DNA of 64,000 nt from Allorhizobium ampelinum S4 (lineage in GTDB: Bacteria; Pseudomonadota; Alphaproteobacteria; Rhizobiales; Rhizobiaceae). Each line of letters begins with the position of its first letter. Position 1 is the stretch's first letter. The stretch spans positions 561,001 through 625,000 of the forward strand of contig NC_011989.1 of assembly GCF_000016285.1 (NCBI RefSeq), written 5' to 3'. Shown here one piece after another: positions 26,561-35,792 of the stretch. The notes under the pieces are model-generated. The model was not told the DNA's origin. It made no database searches and saw only the letters and a program-made list of their open reading frames with translations. A program made the position numbers and the translations under genes.

Positions 26561-26843
26561 CAATAGTGGGACTACCGCATTGGATCAGTTAATACGCCAC
26601 ATCTTGAGATAGCTCAGTTTGCCTGAAGAGTTTGGCCCTATATTCAATTTTGCACGGTAGTCCAAGGCAAATCAAACCTATATATTTGGTTTAACCAAGC
26701 ATATGAGTGGGATACGTTCGGTGGCCAAGCCTGTTGGTTTCCACGCAGAACTGAGCCGGTTAGGCGGATAATTTCCATTGAGAATTGAGCCATGTGAACC
26801 TTCCCCCAACGCGGTGAGCGACGGGGGCAACGGAGTGATCCAC

Positions 26844-28361
26844 ATGGGACTTTTAAACATCATCCGTCGGATGGCGCTGCGTGAGAAGCAGTCGATCCGC
26901 GAGATCAGCCGGCGTACTGGGCTGTCACGTAACACGATCGCAAAGTATTTGAACGCTGGCACGATCGAGCCGACGTTTACGGTACCGGAGCGACCGAGCA
27001 AGCTTGATCCTTTCGCCGACAAACTTTCTGGCTGGCTGAAGACCGAGGCAGGGCGGTCGCGCAAGCAGCGCCGAACGCTGAAGCAGCTTCATGCCGATCT
27101 TGTGGCTCTCGGCTTTACCGGCTCTTATGGCCGGGTCGCCGCGTTCGCCCGTGAGTGGCAGGCTGAGCAGCAGACGGCGGGCCGCGGCATATTCGTACCG
27201 TTATCATTCCGCCCAGGTGAAGCATTCCAATTCGATTGGAGTGAAGATTATGCCGTGATCGCTGGCGAGCGTGTGAAGCTTCAGGTCGCACATATCAAGC
27301 TATCGCACAGTCGGGCCTTTCTGGTCAGGGCTTACCTGCTGCAAACGCACGAGATGCTCTTCGATGCTCACTGGCACGGCTTCCGGGTCTTCGGCGGTGT
27401 GCCTGCGCGAGGGATTTATGACAATATGCGCACAGCCGTTGATCGGGTCGGCCGTGGCAAGGAGCGGCAGGTCAATATCCGTTTCCTGGCGATGACGAAC
27501 CACTACGTCTTTGCGCCCGAATTCTGCAATCCAGCGGCCGGTTGGGAAAAGGGTCAGGTCGAGAAGAACGTCCAGGATGCCCGACCACGCTTGTGGCAAC
27601 AGATGCCAGACTTTCCAAATCTGATGGCGTTGAATGACTGGCTGGAGCAACATTGCCAGGAGCTGTGGCGGGAGACGCTGCATGGCACCTTGTCAGGCAC
27701 GATCGCGGATGTTTGGGCCGATGAGCGGGCAGCATTGATGGCGCTCCCTGCCATGTTTGACGGCTTCGTCGAGCAGAGCAAGCGCGTCTCACCAACATGC
27801 CTGATCACCTTCGAGCGTAATCGTTACAGCGTGCCAGCATCATTTGCGAACCGGCCCGTCAGCCTGCGGATATACCCAGACCGACTGGTTGTTGCGGCCG
27901 AGGGAAACATTCTGTGTGAACACGCGCGGATTATTGAGCGCAGCCACAAGCTACCGCGAACGATCTACGACTGGCGGCATTACCTTGCCGTCATCCAACG
28001 CAAGCCCGGAGCCCTACGCAATGGCGCACCGTTTTTAGAATTACCGTCTGCCTTTCGACAACTACAGGAGCAGATGCTTCGTCGTCCTGGCGGTGATCGT
28101 GAGATGGCCGATATCCTTGCCCTTGTCCTTCATCACGACGAACAGGCCGTACTCCGTGCTGTGGAGTTGGCTCTGGATGCGGGCGTGGCGACCAAGACGC
28201 ATGTAATGAACCTGCTGCATCGGTTGATTGACGGCAAGACCACCGATGGTCCCGATATCGACACGCCACAGGCGCTAACCTTGTTGCGTGAACCCAAGGC
28301 CAATGTCGAACGCTATGACGGTTTACGTGTCCGCATCGTGGGAGGTCGCCATGCGTCATGA
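26844..28361 (+). CDS. istA: IS21 transposase IstA
   Basis: A 505-residue IstA (start ATG 26844, [16 protein letters not shown]). The N-terminal HTH is [20 protein letters not shown]; the DDE catalytic set is visible as FQFDWSEDY (D), [10 protein letters not shown] (D) and [10 protein letters not shown] (E). It cuts and joins IS21 ends together with IstB. It overlaps istB by 11 bp. Intact. Confidence 0.95.
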   Translation: MGLLNIIRRMALREKQSIREISRRTGLSRNTIAKYLNAGTIEPTFTVPERPSKLDPFADKLSGWLKTEAGRSRKQRRTLKQLHADLVALGFTGSYGRVAAFAREWQAEQQTAGRGIFVPLSFRPGEAFQFDWSEDYAVIAGERVKLQVAHIKLSHSRAFLVRAYLLQTHEMLFDAHWHGFRVFGGVPARGIYDNMRTAVDRVGRGKERQVNIRFLAMTNHYVFAPEFCNPAAGWEKGQVEKNVQDARPRLWQQMPDFPNLMALNDWLEQHCQELWRETLHGTLSGTIADVWADERAALMALPAMFDGFVEQSKRVSPTCLITFERNRYSVPASFANRPVSLRIYPDRLVVAAEGNILCEHARIIERSHKLPRTIYDWRHYLAVIQRKPGALRNGAPFLELPSAFRQLQEQMLRRPGGDREMADILALVLHHDEQAVLRAVELALDAGVATKTHVMNLLHRLIDGKTTDGPDIDTPQALTLLREPKANVERYDGLRVRIVGGRHAS

Positions 28362-29145
28362 TCCTGCCAGTGCTGCCGTCGTCATCATGCTGCGTAGTCT
28401 GAAGATGTATGGCATGGCCCAGGCCGTCACGGACCTGATCGAGCAAGGTGCTCCGGCTTTCGACGCTGCCGTGCCGATCCTGTCCCAGTTACTGAAAGCC
28501 GAGGTGGCCGAGCGTGAGATCCGCTCCATCGCCTATCATATGAAGGTCGCCCGCTTTCCTGCCTACAAGGACCTCTCCGGCTTCGACTTCGCCACCAGCG
28601 AAATCGTTGAGGCGACGGTGCGCCAACTGCGCCGATGCGACTTCATGGACGGAGCACAGAACATTGTCCTCGTTGGCGGGCCGGGCACAGGCAAAACACA
28701 CGTCGCGACCGCGCTTGGTGTCCAGGCCATCGAACATCACCGCCGAAAGGTCCGCTTCTTCTCGACCATCGAACTGGTCAATGCGCTTGAGCAGGAGAAA
28801 GCAAAGGGCAAGGCAGGTCAGATCGCCGAGACCTTGGTTCGCCTCGATCTGCTGATCCTCGATGAACTCGGATACCTTCCGTTCAGCGCCTCAGGTGGAG
28901 CGCTGCTGTTCCACCTGTTGAGCAAGCTTTATGAGCGCACCAGCGTCATCATCACCACCAACCTCAGCTTCAGCGAATGGGCGACCGTCTTCGGCGACGC
29001 CAAAATGACGACCGCGTTGCTCGACCGCCTGACCCACCGTTGCCATATCCTGGAAACAGGAAACGACAGCTTCCGCTTCAAGGCCAGTTCGGCCGCAGCA
29101 GCACAGAAGAGAGGAGAAAAGACCAGCACCTTGACTAAAGCCTGA
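28351..29145 (+). CDS. istB: IS21 helper ATPase IstB
   Basis: A 264-residue DnaA-like AAA ATPase (start ATG 28351). Walker [16 protein letters not shown], Walker [14 protein letters not shown], and the sensor [19 protein letters not shown] are clear. It acts as the target-selection helper of IstA. The 11-bp overlap with istA implies translational coupling. Intact. Confidence 0.95.
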   Translation: MRHDPASAAVVIMLRSLKMYGMAQAVTDLIEQGAPAFDAAVPILSQLLKAEVAEREIRSIAYHMKVARFPAYKDLSGFDFATSEIVEATVRQLRRCDFMDGAQNIVLVGGPGTGKTHVATALGVQAIEHHRRKVRFFSTIELVNALEQEKAKGKAGQIAETLVRLDLLILDELGYLPFSASGGALLFHLLSKLYERTSVIITTNLSFSEWATVFGDAKMTTALLDRLTHRCHILETGNDSFRFKASSAAAAQKRGEKTSTLTKA

Positions 29146-29217
29146 GCAGAAAACCATACTCAGAGGTGGCTCACTTCTCGGTGGAAAAACCGGCTCAGTT
29201 CCGCGTGGAAACCAACA

Positions 29218-29403
29218 CTCCAAGCCTTCATCGGTCAGGATCAACGACTTTGACGTGTTAACCGGGTCGCCGATCATGCCCTTCTTATGAAGTCGATCCG
29301 TCGTTGCCCAGTCGAAGCCTTTCCACGCACAACCCTCGTTATGCAGCGTCAGCCATAGCAGTGCCAAAACCGCGTCATCGATCTTGTCCTCATCAATCTC
29401 CAT
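29218..29403 (-). pseudogene. DUF6429-like gene truncated by IS21
   Basis: The minus-strand frame from the ATG at 29401-29403 encodes the first 62 residues of the same protein found intact at 32361-32594 (MEIDEDKIDDAVLALLWLTL onward to ILTDEGLE), then runs into the IS21 right end and continues in foreign sequence. The C-terminal 15 residues are lost. Confidence 0.85.
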
Positions 29404-29460
29404 GGACCCACATTATCACGCGCGGCGAGCAAAATCCCGCGGTTCTGCTCGGATGGATAC
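29218..29460 (+). repeat. 243-bp stump of an IS66 right end, identical to 32409-32651
   Basis: These 243 bp equal, without visible difference, the right-end segment of the intact IS66 element at 29784-32651. The left edge is exactly the IS21 right end (29217/29218) and the right edge is the IS66 terminus ggatggatac (29460). It is therefore the remains of another copy of that IS66 element, cut by IS21. The following 8 bp (actcatcc) would be its target duplication. Confidence 0.92.
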
Positions 29461-29587
29461 ACTCATCCGCAACGGAACGCGCGGGCGCTTCTACAATGTC
29501 GTCGATCTGGTCAACCGCCTGGAAACGGAAACACGCAACGGCAAGCAAGGTCGGATGGCTGATTACCTCACGCGCCTCGACTTCATC
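29461..29587 (+). pseudogene. Relic of a second istB-type gene
   Basis: The plus-strand frame reads LIRNGTRGRFYNVVDLVNRL, then ETRNGKQGRMADYLTRLDFI, which matches IstB proteins in the region just before the Walker B (LDELGYLP). It is a different istB from the intact copy at 28351. It is bounded on the left by an IS66 stump and on the right by the IS66 element at 29588. After that element (from 35332) istB does not continue, so only this fragment survives. Confidence 0.7.
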
Positions 29588-29670
29588 GTAACCGCTGTTC
29601 CACTCCCACGTTGCCCTTCTCTGTCTGATCTGTGATCGACTTTTCATGGATAAAGAACGGGAGTTTCTCG

Positions 29671-29783
29671 ATGGAGACCTCATTTGAGTTTCTCACAACT
29701 GGTAAGGCTGGACGTGGGGTTCAGCGACATTGGCCTGCTGAGGTCAAGGCGAAGATTGTTTCGGAAAGTTTGAGGCCTGGCGC
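29671..29783 (+). pseudogene. tnpA: Outer IS66 tnpA, 5' part
   Basis: The frame from ATG 29671 reads METSFEFLTTGKAGRGVQRH, then WPAEVKAKIVSESLRPGA, and is then broken by the inner IS66 element at 29784. The remainder resumes in the same frame at 32652 (PGAAVNEVAQRYGLRANSLS). The two pieces join precisely through the duplicated cctggcgc, so the gene was intact before the insertion. Confidence 0.88.
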
Positions 29784-29837
29784 GTACGTATCCGAGGAAG
29801 GCCGTCTTGTGGTTATGAGTGAAGGTGAAGATTCTGT

Positions 29838-30326
29838 TTGTCGCGATTAACAGCGAGAGACAAGGAGCGTCACGTGAGTTCTCACAGGATCGATTTACCG
29901 CGTAAGGCGGCAGGCACCCGACACTGGCCTGCGGCGTTAAAAGAAGAGATTGTTCTGGCAACGCTTGAGGCTGGCGCGACGGTGGCATCGGTGGCGCGGG
30001 GATACGATCTGGACCCATCTCAGATTTATCAGTGGCGCAAGGCTCTGAAGGTTTCGCGGCTCTCATCTCAGGAGGTTGCAACGTCACCGGAATTTCTGCC
30101 CGTGCAGATTTGGGCAGCAGCTGATGGTGAGCAAGCGTCGGTCCAGGAACATGCAGGCCAAGAACAGGCGGAAGCTCTGTCTTGCCCTGAGCGTGGGTCA
30201 GTGACATCTTCGATTTCGGGAGCGATCGAAATTCAGGTTGGACCGCTGCACCGGGTTCGGGTTTGCAATGATTTTGCCTCCGACACGCTGGAGCGCGTGC
30301 TTGATGTTTTGCGGCGGCAACAATGA
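29838..30326 (+). CDS. tnpA: IS66 accessory protein TnpA (inner element)
   Basis: A ~162-residue protein with the HTH of IS66 TnpA: HWPAALKEEIVLATLEAGAT, then VASVARGYDLDPSQIYQWRK. A GTG at 29874 with gagcgtcac before it is a possible alternative start. TnpA is needed for IS66 transposition together with TnpB and TnpC. It overlaps tnpB by 4 bp. Confidence 0.88.
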   Translation: MSRLTARDKERHVSSHRIDLPRKAAGTRHWPAALKEEIVLATLEAGATVASVARGYDLDPSQIYQWRKALKVSRLSSQEVATSPEFLPVQIWAAADGEQASVQEHAGQEQAEALSCPERGSVTSSISGAIEIQVGPLHRVRVCNDFASDTLERVLDVLRRQQ

Positions 30327-30676
30327 TCGCGCTTCCGTCTGGCCAGGATGTGCGTGTCTGGATAGCGACAGGTTATACGGACATGCGGTGTGGATTTCCA
30401 TCGTTAGCGCTTCGGGTGCAGGAGGTGCTGAAGCATGAACCGCTCAGTGGACATTTGTTTTGCTTCAGGGGTCGGCGCGGCGACCTGATCAAGTTGATCT
30501 GGCATGATGGCCAGGGCAGTTGCCTGTTCACAAAAAGGCTTGAGCGGGGCAAGTTCATCTGGCCTTCTGCGGACGGTGGCGCGGTGGCGATCTCGCCTGC
30601 GCAACTGTCTTATCTGCTGTCTGGGATTGACTGGCGAAATCCGCAACAAACATGGCGTCCAACAAAGGTTGGATAG
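30323..30676 (+). CDS. tnpB: IS66 Orf2 family protein TnpB (inner element)
   Basis: A 117-residue TnpB: VWIATGYTDMRCGFPSLALR, then LFCFRGRRGDLIKLIWHDGQ and GSCLFTKRLERGKFIWPSAD, the standard IS66 Orf2 pattern. It overlaps tnpA by 4 bp and lies 45 bp before tnpC. Confidence 0.93.
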   Translation: MIALPSGQDVRVWIATGYTDMRCGFPSLALRVQEVLKHEPLSGHLFCFRGRRGDLIKLIWHDGQGSCLFTKRLERGKFIWPSADGGAVAISPAQLSYLLSGIDWRNPQQTWRPTKVG

Positions 30677-30721
30677 CAATATTCAATTGAAAATGCAGGG
30701 AAAATCTGATCGAATAGTGTC

Positions 30722-32380
30722 ATGGCTTTGAAACCTGACGCTCTTCCCGAAGACCTTGCCAGCGCCTATTTGGCGCTACTGGCCAATCACGATGTCGTCG
30801 TCAACGAGCGGAACATTGCAGTCGCGGAGGCTGCCAATGCGCAAGCCATGCTATCTGATCGCGATGCGCGGATCGCCAGTCTTGAATTGCGGATCGACAA
30901 GCTCAAGCGCGAACTACACGGCCAGAGCAGTGAACGCTCAGCGCGGCTGATTGATCAGTTGGAATTGCAGCTCGAAGAGCTGGTGACGGCAGCGAGCGAA
31001 GATGAAGTTGCAGCGCAGGCAGCGGCGGCCAAAACGGCAAACGTGCGTCCGTTTGTGCGCAAGCGTCCAGTTCGCAAGCCTTGGCCGGACGATGTCGAGC
31101 GCGAGCGCGTGGTCATTGCCCCTCCGAGCACCTGCGCGTGTTGCGGCGGGTCGCGCCTGTCGAAACTGGGTGAGGACGTTACCGAGACGCTGGAAGAAAT
31201 TCCGCGCCGCTTCAAGGTCATCGAGACGGTGCGCGAGAAGTTCACCTGCCGTGACTGTGAGGCCATCAGCCAGTCGCCAGCCCCTTTCCATGCCACCCCG
31301 CGTGGCTTCATAGGACCCCAACTGCTGGCGACGATCCTGTTCGACAAGTTCGGCATGCATAGCCCGCTCAATCGGCAGAGTACCCGGTTCAAATGCGAGG
31401 GGATCGATCTGTCGACCTCAACGCTTGGCGATCAGGTCGGGCTTGGAACATCGGCTCTCATGCCACTGTTCGATCTCATCGAGGCCCAGGTCTTTGCGGC
31501 TGAGCGCCTCCACGGTGACGACACCACCATTCCCATCTGGGGCAAAAGCAAATGCACAACTGGGCGCATTTGGACCTATGTGCGTGATGATCTGCCCTTC
31601 AAGGGGGATGCACCCCCGGCTGCGGTTTATTACGCCTCGAGCAACCGCCGAGGCGAGCATCCGCAAAGACATCTGGCCAGATATGGCGGCATTCTGCAGA
31701 CGGATTGTTACAACGGGTTCGAGCCGATATCGATTGCCGCACAGAAAGACGTGCCGATCACGTTTGCTTTTTGCCATGCGCATGCACGACGAAAATTCTT
31801 TGAGTTGGCCGATCTCGAAAAAAGTGCGCGCGACAGCAAGCGCAATGGCAGGCCGATCTCCCCGATCGCGCTTGAGGCCGTCAAACGCTTCGACGCGCTG
31901 TTTGACATCGAGCGGCAGATCAATGGGCTGAGCGCTGAAGAGCGATTGGCGGTGCGACAGCACAAAAGCAGGCCGCTGTTCGACGACATGCATGCGTGGC
32001 TGCAACGCGAGCGCGCCACGCTCAGCAGATCATCCGACCTCGTCAAAGCCATGGACTATATGCTCAAGCGCTGGGACGGCTTTGCGCTATTCCTGGAAGA
32101 CGGCCGAATTTGCCTCACAAATAATGCCGCCGAGCGCGCTTTAAGAGGTATTGCATTGGGACGCCGCAACTGGACCTTCGCCGGGTCCCAGCGTGGGGCC
32201 GAGCGCACTGCCGTCATGCTCACACTCATCACAACCTGCCGTCTTAATGATGTCGACCCAAAGGCATGGCTTGCCGATGTGTTCACCCGCATCGCCGATC
32301 TCCCCGTCACCCGCCTGCACGAACTGCTGCCTTGGCAATGGAAGTTGCGCAAAGGGATAGCTATAGCGCCGGTCGGGTGA
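30722..32380 (+). CDS. tnpC: IS66 transposase TnpC (inner element)
   Basis: A 552-residue IS66 DDE transposase. The N-terminal coiled coil (DARIASLELRIDKLKRELHG), the zinc-type CACCGGSRLSKLGEDVTETL block, the catalytic segments RLHGDDTTIPIW (D), ILQTDCYNGFEP (D) and ICLTNNAAERALRGIALGRR (E) are all present. Intact. Its 3' end overlaps the convergent DUF6429-type gene by 20 bp. Confidence 0.95.
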   Translation: MALKPDALPEDLASAYLALLANHDVVVNERNIAVAEAANAQAMLSDRDARIASLELRIDKLKRELHGQSSERSARLIDQLELQLEELVTAASEDEVAAQAAAAKTANVRPFVRKRPVRKPWPDDVERERVVIAPPSTCACCGGSRLSKLGEDVTETLEEIPRRFKVIETVREKFTCRDCEAISQSPAPFHATPRGFIGPQLLATILFDKFGMHSPLNRQSTRFKCEGIDLSTSTLGDQVGLGTSALMPLFDLIEAQVFAAERLHGDDTTIPIWGKSKCTTGRIWTYVRDDLPFKGDAPPAAVYYASSNRRGEHPQRHLARYGGILQTDCYNGFEPISIAAQKDVPITFAFCHAHARRKFFELADLEKSARDSKRNGRPISPIALEAVKRFDALFDIERQINGLSAEERLAVRQHKSRPLFDDMHAWLQRERATLSRSSDLVKAMDYMLKRWDGFALFLEDGRICLTNNAAERALRGIALGRRNWTFAGSQRGAERTAVMLTLITTCRLNDVDPKAWLADVFTRIADLPVTRLHELLPWQWKLRKGIAIAPVG

Positions 32381-32594
32381 ACAACTCTCGGAACAACGCC
32401 TCCGAACGCTCCAAGCCTTCATCGGTCAGGATCAACGACTTTGACGTGTTAACCGGGTCGCCGATCATGCCCTTCTTATGAAGTCGATCCGTCGTTGCCC
32501 AGTCGAAGCCTTTCCACGCACAACCCTCGTTATGCAGCGTCAGCCATAGCAGTGCCAAAACCGCGTCATCGATCTTGTCCTCATCAATCTCCAT
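32361..32594 (-). CDS. DUF6429-type passenger protein of an IS66 element
   Basis: A 77-residue protein on the opposite strand, inside the right end of the inner IS66 element. It reads MEIDEDKIDDAVLALLWLTL, then WKGFDWATTDRLHKKGMIGD, NTSKSLILTDEGLERSEALF, the pattern of DUF6429 proteins, which are commonly found in or next to IS66 elements. It resembles a small winged-helix fold. Function unknown. A truncated copy is at 29218-29403. Confidence 0.75.
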   Translation of the reverse strand: MEIDEDKIDDAVLALLWLTLHNEGCAWKGFDWATTDRLHKKGMIGDPVNTSKSLILTDEGLERSEALFRELFTRPAL

Positions 32595-32651
32595 GGACCC
32601 ACATTATCACGCGCGGCGAGCAAAATCCCGCGGTTCTGCTCGGATGGATAC

Positions 32652-32933
32652 CCTGGCGCTGCGGTCAATGAAGTTGCGCAGCGCTATGGCTTGCGAGCCA
32701 ATAGCCTTTCCACCTGGCGGACGATGGCGCGGCAGGGCAAGCTGATCCTGCCAGCACCGGAGGATGCAGTAGAGTTCGCGGCGGTGATCGTCGATCCGCC
32801 TGTCTCAGAACCGCCGCCGAACACGGTTAGTCGCCCCGAGATCGTTCTTGGCCCAGTGACGATCCGTCTTGAGGAAGGCGCGTCTGTGGCCAGGATTGCT
32901 GCCATCGCTCGTGCACTGACGGCGACGACATGA
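32652..32933 (+). pseudogene. tnpA: Outer IS66 tnpA, 3' part
   Basis: Continuation of the tnpA begun at 29671, in the same frame: PGAAVNEVAQRYGLRANSLS, TWRTMARQGKLILPAPEDAV and RLEEGASVARIAAIARALTA before the stop at 32931-32933. The stop overlaps the tnpB start by 4 bp. The HTH is cut by the inner element, so no functional TnpA is expected from this copy. Confidence 0.88.
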
Positions 32934-33283
32934 TCTTTCCATCGAACCGCGTGCGGATCATGGTGGCCACCAAACCGGTAGATTTCCGGAAAGGGCATGA
33001 CGGCTTAGCGGCGCTGGTGAAGAACGAGCTGCACAAGGACCCGTTCACCGGAACGATCTTCGTGTTCAGGTCACGCAAGGCGGACCGACTGAAGCTGATC
33101 TACTGGGATGGGAGCGGGATCGTGCTGGCGTATAAGAGGCTGGAAGAGCACACGTTCACTTGGCCTGGCATCAAGGATGGCCTGATGACGCTGAGCCATG
33201 CCCAGTTTGAAGCCCTGTTTGCTGGCCTGGATTGGCGGCGGGTTCATGCCGTGCAGACGAGAACGCCAGAGACCGTCGAATAG
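32930..33283 (+). CDS. tnpB: IS66 Orf2 family protein TnpB (outer element)
   Basis: A 117-residue TnpB: RVRIMVATKPVDFRKGHDGL, then VFRSRKADRLKLIYWDGSGI and YKRLEEHTFTWPGIKDGLMT. Intact. It is clearly diverged from the inner element's TnpB, showing that the two IS66 elements are different types. Confidence 0.93.
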   Translation: MIFPSNRVRIMVATKPVDFRKGHDGLAALVKNELHKDPFTGTIFVFRSRKADRLKLIYWDGSGIVLAYKRLEEHTFTWPGIKDGLMTLSHAQFEALFAGLDWRRVHAVQTRTPETVE

Positions 33284-33352
33284 CTGCGGCATGATGACTC
33301 AGCATAGCACATTCCAAAGGCCAATCGGCGCGGCATTTGGTATATTCCGGCC

Positions 33353-34966
33353 ATGCTGGATACCACTGATCTTCCCGATGATATTGCCACCCTGAAGGCG
33401 ATGCTGATTGCAGCAAAGGCGCGCGAAACAGGCAAAGATGCCCAGATAGCCAGACAGAACGCCCAGATAGCCAGTAAGGACGAGCATATCGCCCGCAAAG
33501 ACGAGCGGATCGAACGGCTTGAGAAGCTGGTCGCAGCCTTCAAGCAGGCAGCCTTTGGACGCAAATCCGAGAAGACCGATCCCGATCAGTTTGATTTGGC
33601 GCTGGAAGACCTGGAAACGGCGATGGCCGTGATCCATGCCGAGGACGAGGCGGACGCTCCTGCTGGAACCAGGACCACCAAGCCACGCGCGACCAATCGC
33701 GGCTCCCTTCCAAAACATCTTCCCCGTATCGAAGAGGTCATCGAGCCGGAAAGCCTGGTGTGCGCCTGCGGCGGTTGCCTGCATTGCATTGGCGAGGATG
33801 TCTGTGAGCGTCTGGATGTGGTCCCGGCGCAGTTCCGCGTCATTGTCACGCGTCGTCCCAAATACGCATGCCGTGTCTGCACCGACGGCGTCGTTCAAGC
33901 CCCGGCACCCGTACGACTGATCCAGGCAGGGCTGCCGACAGAAGCGACCGTCGCCCATGTTCTGGTTTCCAAATATGCCGATCATCTGCCGCTGTATCGG
34001 CAGGCCCAGATTATGAGCCGTCAGGGCATTGACCTCGACCGCTCCACGCTGGCAGACTGGGTTGGTCGGGCAGCCTATGAGCTGCGTCCCGTCTTCGATG
34101 CACTGATTGTGGACCTGAAGCACTCGACCAAGTTGTTCATGGACGAGACCCGTGCTCCGGTTCTCGATCCCGGATCGCGCAAAACCAAGACCGGATACTT
34201 CTGGGCGCTGGCGCGGGATGATCGTCCTTGGAATGGCGGAGCTCCGCCAGGTGTGGCCTTCACCTATGCTCCCGGTCGCGGAGGAATTCATGCGGAACGG
34301 ATATTGCAGGGGTTCGAAGGCATTCTGCAGGTGGATGGCTATGCCGGATACAACAGGCTGATCGGACCCGACCGCATAGGCCGGAACATTCAGCTCGCCT
34401 ATTGCTGGGCGCACGTGCGGCGCAAGCTGGTGGAGATCACGCGCAACGCAACAGCACCCATTGCTGAGGACGGCGTCAAACGGATCGGTGAACTGTATCG
34501 CATCGAGGCCGAATTGCGAGGGCTTGATCCCGAGGCTCGTCTCGCAGGTCGGCGCGAACGATCTGCGCCGCTCGTCGATGACATGCAGGTCTGGCTTGTC
34601 CATCACCGTGCCCGTATTGCGACCAAGTCGCCGCTCGGCGAAGCCCTGGCCTACATCGCCAAATACTGGGATGGCCTGAAGCTCTTTCTGACTGACGGTC
34701 GCATCGAGATTGACAACAACAGTGTTGAGCGAACCATCAGGCCGATAGCGCTTAATCGCAAGAACGCACTCTTTGCAGGCCATGACGCGGGAGCTGAGAA
34801 CTGGGCGACCATCGCCTCGCTTATCGAGAGCTGCAAGCTCAATGCCGTTGATCCGTTGGCCTATCTGAGCAGCACGCTCACCGCCATCGTCAACGGCCAC
34901 AAACAGAGCAAGATCGATGAACTGCTGCCTTGGGCCTTCAAAAAGATCGTCAAGCCCGCCGCTTGA
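33353..34966 (+). CDS. tnpC: IS66 transposase TnpC (outer element)
   Basis: A 537-residue IS66 transposase. The N-terminal repeat-rich coiled coil (KDAQIARQNAQIASKDEHIA), CGGCLHCIGEDVCERLDVVP, and the catalytic blocks KLFMDETRAPVLDPG (D), ILQVDGYAGYNRL (D) and IEIDNNSVERTIRPIALNRK (E) are present. Intact. Because tnpA is broken, the element may only move with help in trans. Confidence 0.95.
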   Translation: MLDTTDLPDDIATLKAMLIAAKARETGKDAQIARQNAQIASKDEHIARKDERIERLEKLVAAFKQAAFGRKSEKTDPDQFDLALEDLETAMAVIHAEDEADAPAGTRTTKPRATNRGSLPKHLPRIEEVIEPESLVCACGGCLHCIGEDVCERLDVVPAQFRVIVTRRPKYACRVCTDGVVQAPAPVRLIQAGLPTEATVAHVLVSKYADHLPLYRQAQIMSRQGIDLDRSTLADWVGRAAYELRPVFDALIVDLKHSTKLFMDETRAPVLDPGSRKTKTGYFWALARDDRPWNGGAPPGVAFTYAPGRGGIHAERILQGFEGILQVDGYAGYNRLIGPDRIGRNIQLAYCWAHVRRKLVEITRNATAPIAEDGVKRIGELYRIEAELRGLDPEARLAGRRERSAPLVDDMQVWLVHHRARIATKSPLGEALAYIAKYWDGLKLFLTDGRIEIDNNSVERTIRPIALNRKNALFAGHDAGAENWATIASLIESCKLNAVDPLAYLSSTLTAIVNGHKQSKIDELLPWAFKKIVKPAA

Positions 34967-35022
34967 CGGGTTCAGCTCCACTGGCATACTCGTCGTCGTT
35001 ATACAGAAGCTGGAAGTGCGAC

Positions 35023-35295
35023 ATGATCGAAGACGACGAACCCAATCTGGTGACCTCTGGCAAAAGCAAGAGGATCGTCGTCGATGGCTATCCCTTCTCC
35101 ATCGACATCTTCCGACTGGAAGCTGATACGACATGGACGCTTGAGGTAATTGACCACCAAAACACCAGTTACGTCTGGGACGAGCAATTTGAGTCCGACG
35201 CAGAGGCCCGCGACGTCGCGGTGAAAACCATCGAGGCAGAGGGTGCCCTCGCGTTCATGCGCGGCAACAACGTCATTCCATTCCGTCAAGCGTAA
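35023..35295 (+). CDS. IS66 passenger protein (outer element)
   Basis: A 90-residue protein between tnpC and the right end of the outer IS66 element (start ATG 35023). It begins MIEDDEPNLVTSGKSKRIVV, then GYPFSIDIFRLEADTTWTLE and ends AFMRGNNVIPFRQA. Similar small genes sit at this position in several rhizobial and sphingomonad IS66 elements. Function unknown. Confidence 0.7.
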   Translation: MIEDDEPNLVTSGKSKRIVVDGYPFSIDIFRLEADTTWTLEVIDHQNTSYVWDEQFESDAEARDVAVKTIEAEGALAFMRGNNVIPFRQA

Positions 35296-35389
35296 AACGA
35301 CGTGCCCTCAAAACGGCGCTTACACTTCATCAAGCGCTGATCGCCTACAGGGGGGGGGTAGCCGCTATCCTCGGATGATTTGCGATCTG

Positions 35390-35750
35390 CTGTGTGCGGG
35401 CCGGGGTCGAACTGCACCTGACCATCCGACGCTTCGTCTGTGGTGCTAACCAATGCCGCCGGAAGATTTTCGCCGAGCGCTTCGGTGATGACATAATCCG
35501 ACCTATGGCCCGCAGGACAGCACGTCTGGACACCTTGGTGCACCCATCTGGCTTTGGCATTGGGCAATCGCCCGGCAGCGCGGTTCGCAGATCGTCTCGG
35601 GTTTCCGGTTAGCAATGACACGCTGCTTCCAACCATTCGGCGATATGATCGCTCACCACTACCGCTGCCAAGCGTTACCGGCATTGATGATTGGGCGTGG
35701 CGTGGTGGAAATGTCGGCACCTCTCAGTGGAAAGACCATCCGCATATCTA
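35390..35750 (+). pseudogene. ISL3-family transposase relic
   Basis: Two frames each match part of an ISL3 transposase: first LTIRRFVCGANQCRRKIFAE with PMARRTARLDTL (35415-35545), then after a frameshift ALGNRPAARFADRLGFPVSN followed by DTLLPTIRRY and TGIDDWAWRGG (35556-35706). The GIDDWAWR motif is the start of the catalytic region; the rest is gone. It is decayed and lies against the right border of the outer IS66 element. Confidence 0.65.
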
Positions 35751-35792
35751 AGACACTTTCGATCGCTTATCGAGCACGAAAACGATACACAA

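Larger units (their letters stand above)
26732..29217 (+). mobile_element. IS21-family element
   Basis: Terminal inverted repeats are nearly perfect: the left end starts tgttggtttccacgc at 26732 and continues to ctgagccgg at 26759; the right end, reversed, matches at 27 of 28 positions and finishes ...accaaca at 29217. The ends are TG...CA as expected. It carries istA and istB. A simple target duplication is not seen, because the right flank is a cut-off IS66 end while the left flank is unrelated; a deletion or recombination next to the element is likely. Confidence 0.9.
29784..32651 (+). mobile_element. Inner IS66-family element
   Basis: A complete 2868-bp element inserted in the outer tnpA. 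The 8-bp target duplication cctggcgc is at 29776-29783 and 32652-32659. The ends are imperfect inverted repeats: left gtacgtatccgaggaagg, right (reversed) gtatccatccgagcagaa. It encodes tnpA, tnpB, tnpC and, on the opposite strand at the right end, a DUF6429-type protein. Confidence 0.92.
29588..35323 (+). mobile_element. Outer IS66-family element, interrupted by another IS66 element
   Basis: The right end is the IS66 terminus (35323, ...cctcaaaacggcgcttac, which reversed starts gtaagcgccgttttgagg). The left end starts gtaaccgctgttccac at 29588. The 8 bp acttcatc flank both sides (29580-29587 and 35324-35331), the 8-bp duplication expected for IS66. It contains tnpA (split), tnpB, tnpC and a small accessory gene. 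Removing the inner element and one target copy leaves about 2860 bp. Confidence 0.88.

Noticed and set aside
26569..26663. 9-bp inverted repeat ggactaccg ... cggtagtcc as IS ends
   Set aside because: Arms are 77 bp apart with no coding content between them and do not match the IS21 termini.
26725..29226. ccaagcc as IS21 target duplication
   Set aside because: The two copies are offset by 2 bp relative to the TG...CA ends, and the left flank does not match the rest of the IS66 target, so a true duplication could not be claimed.
33299..35134. 611-codon open frame on the minus strand opposite the outer tnpC
   Set aside because: It is a mirror of the GC-rich tnpC coding strand; the protein has no family resemblance, while the plus strand encodes a clear IS66 transposase.
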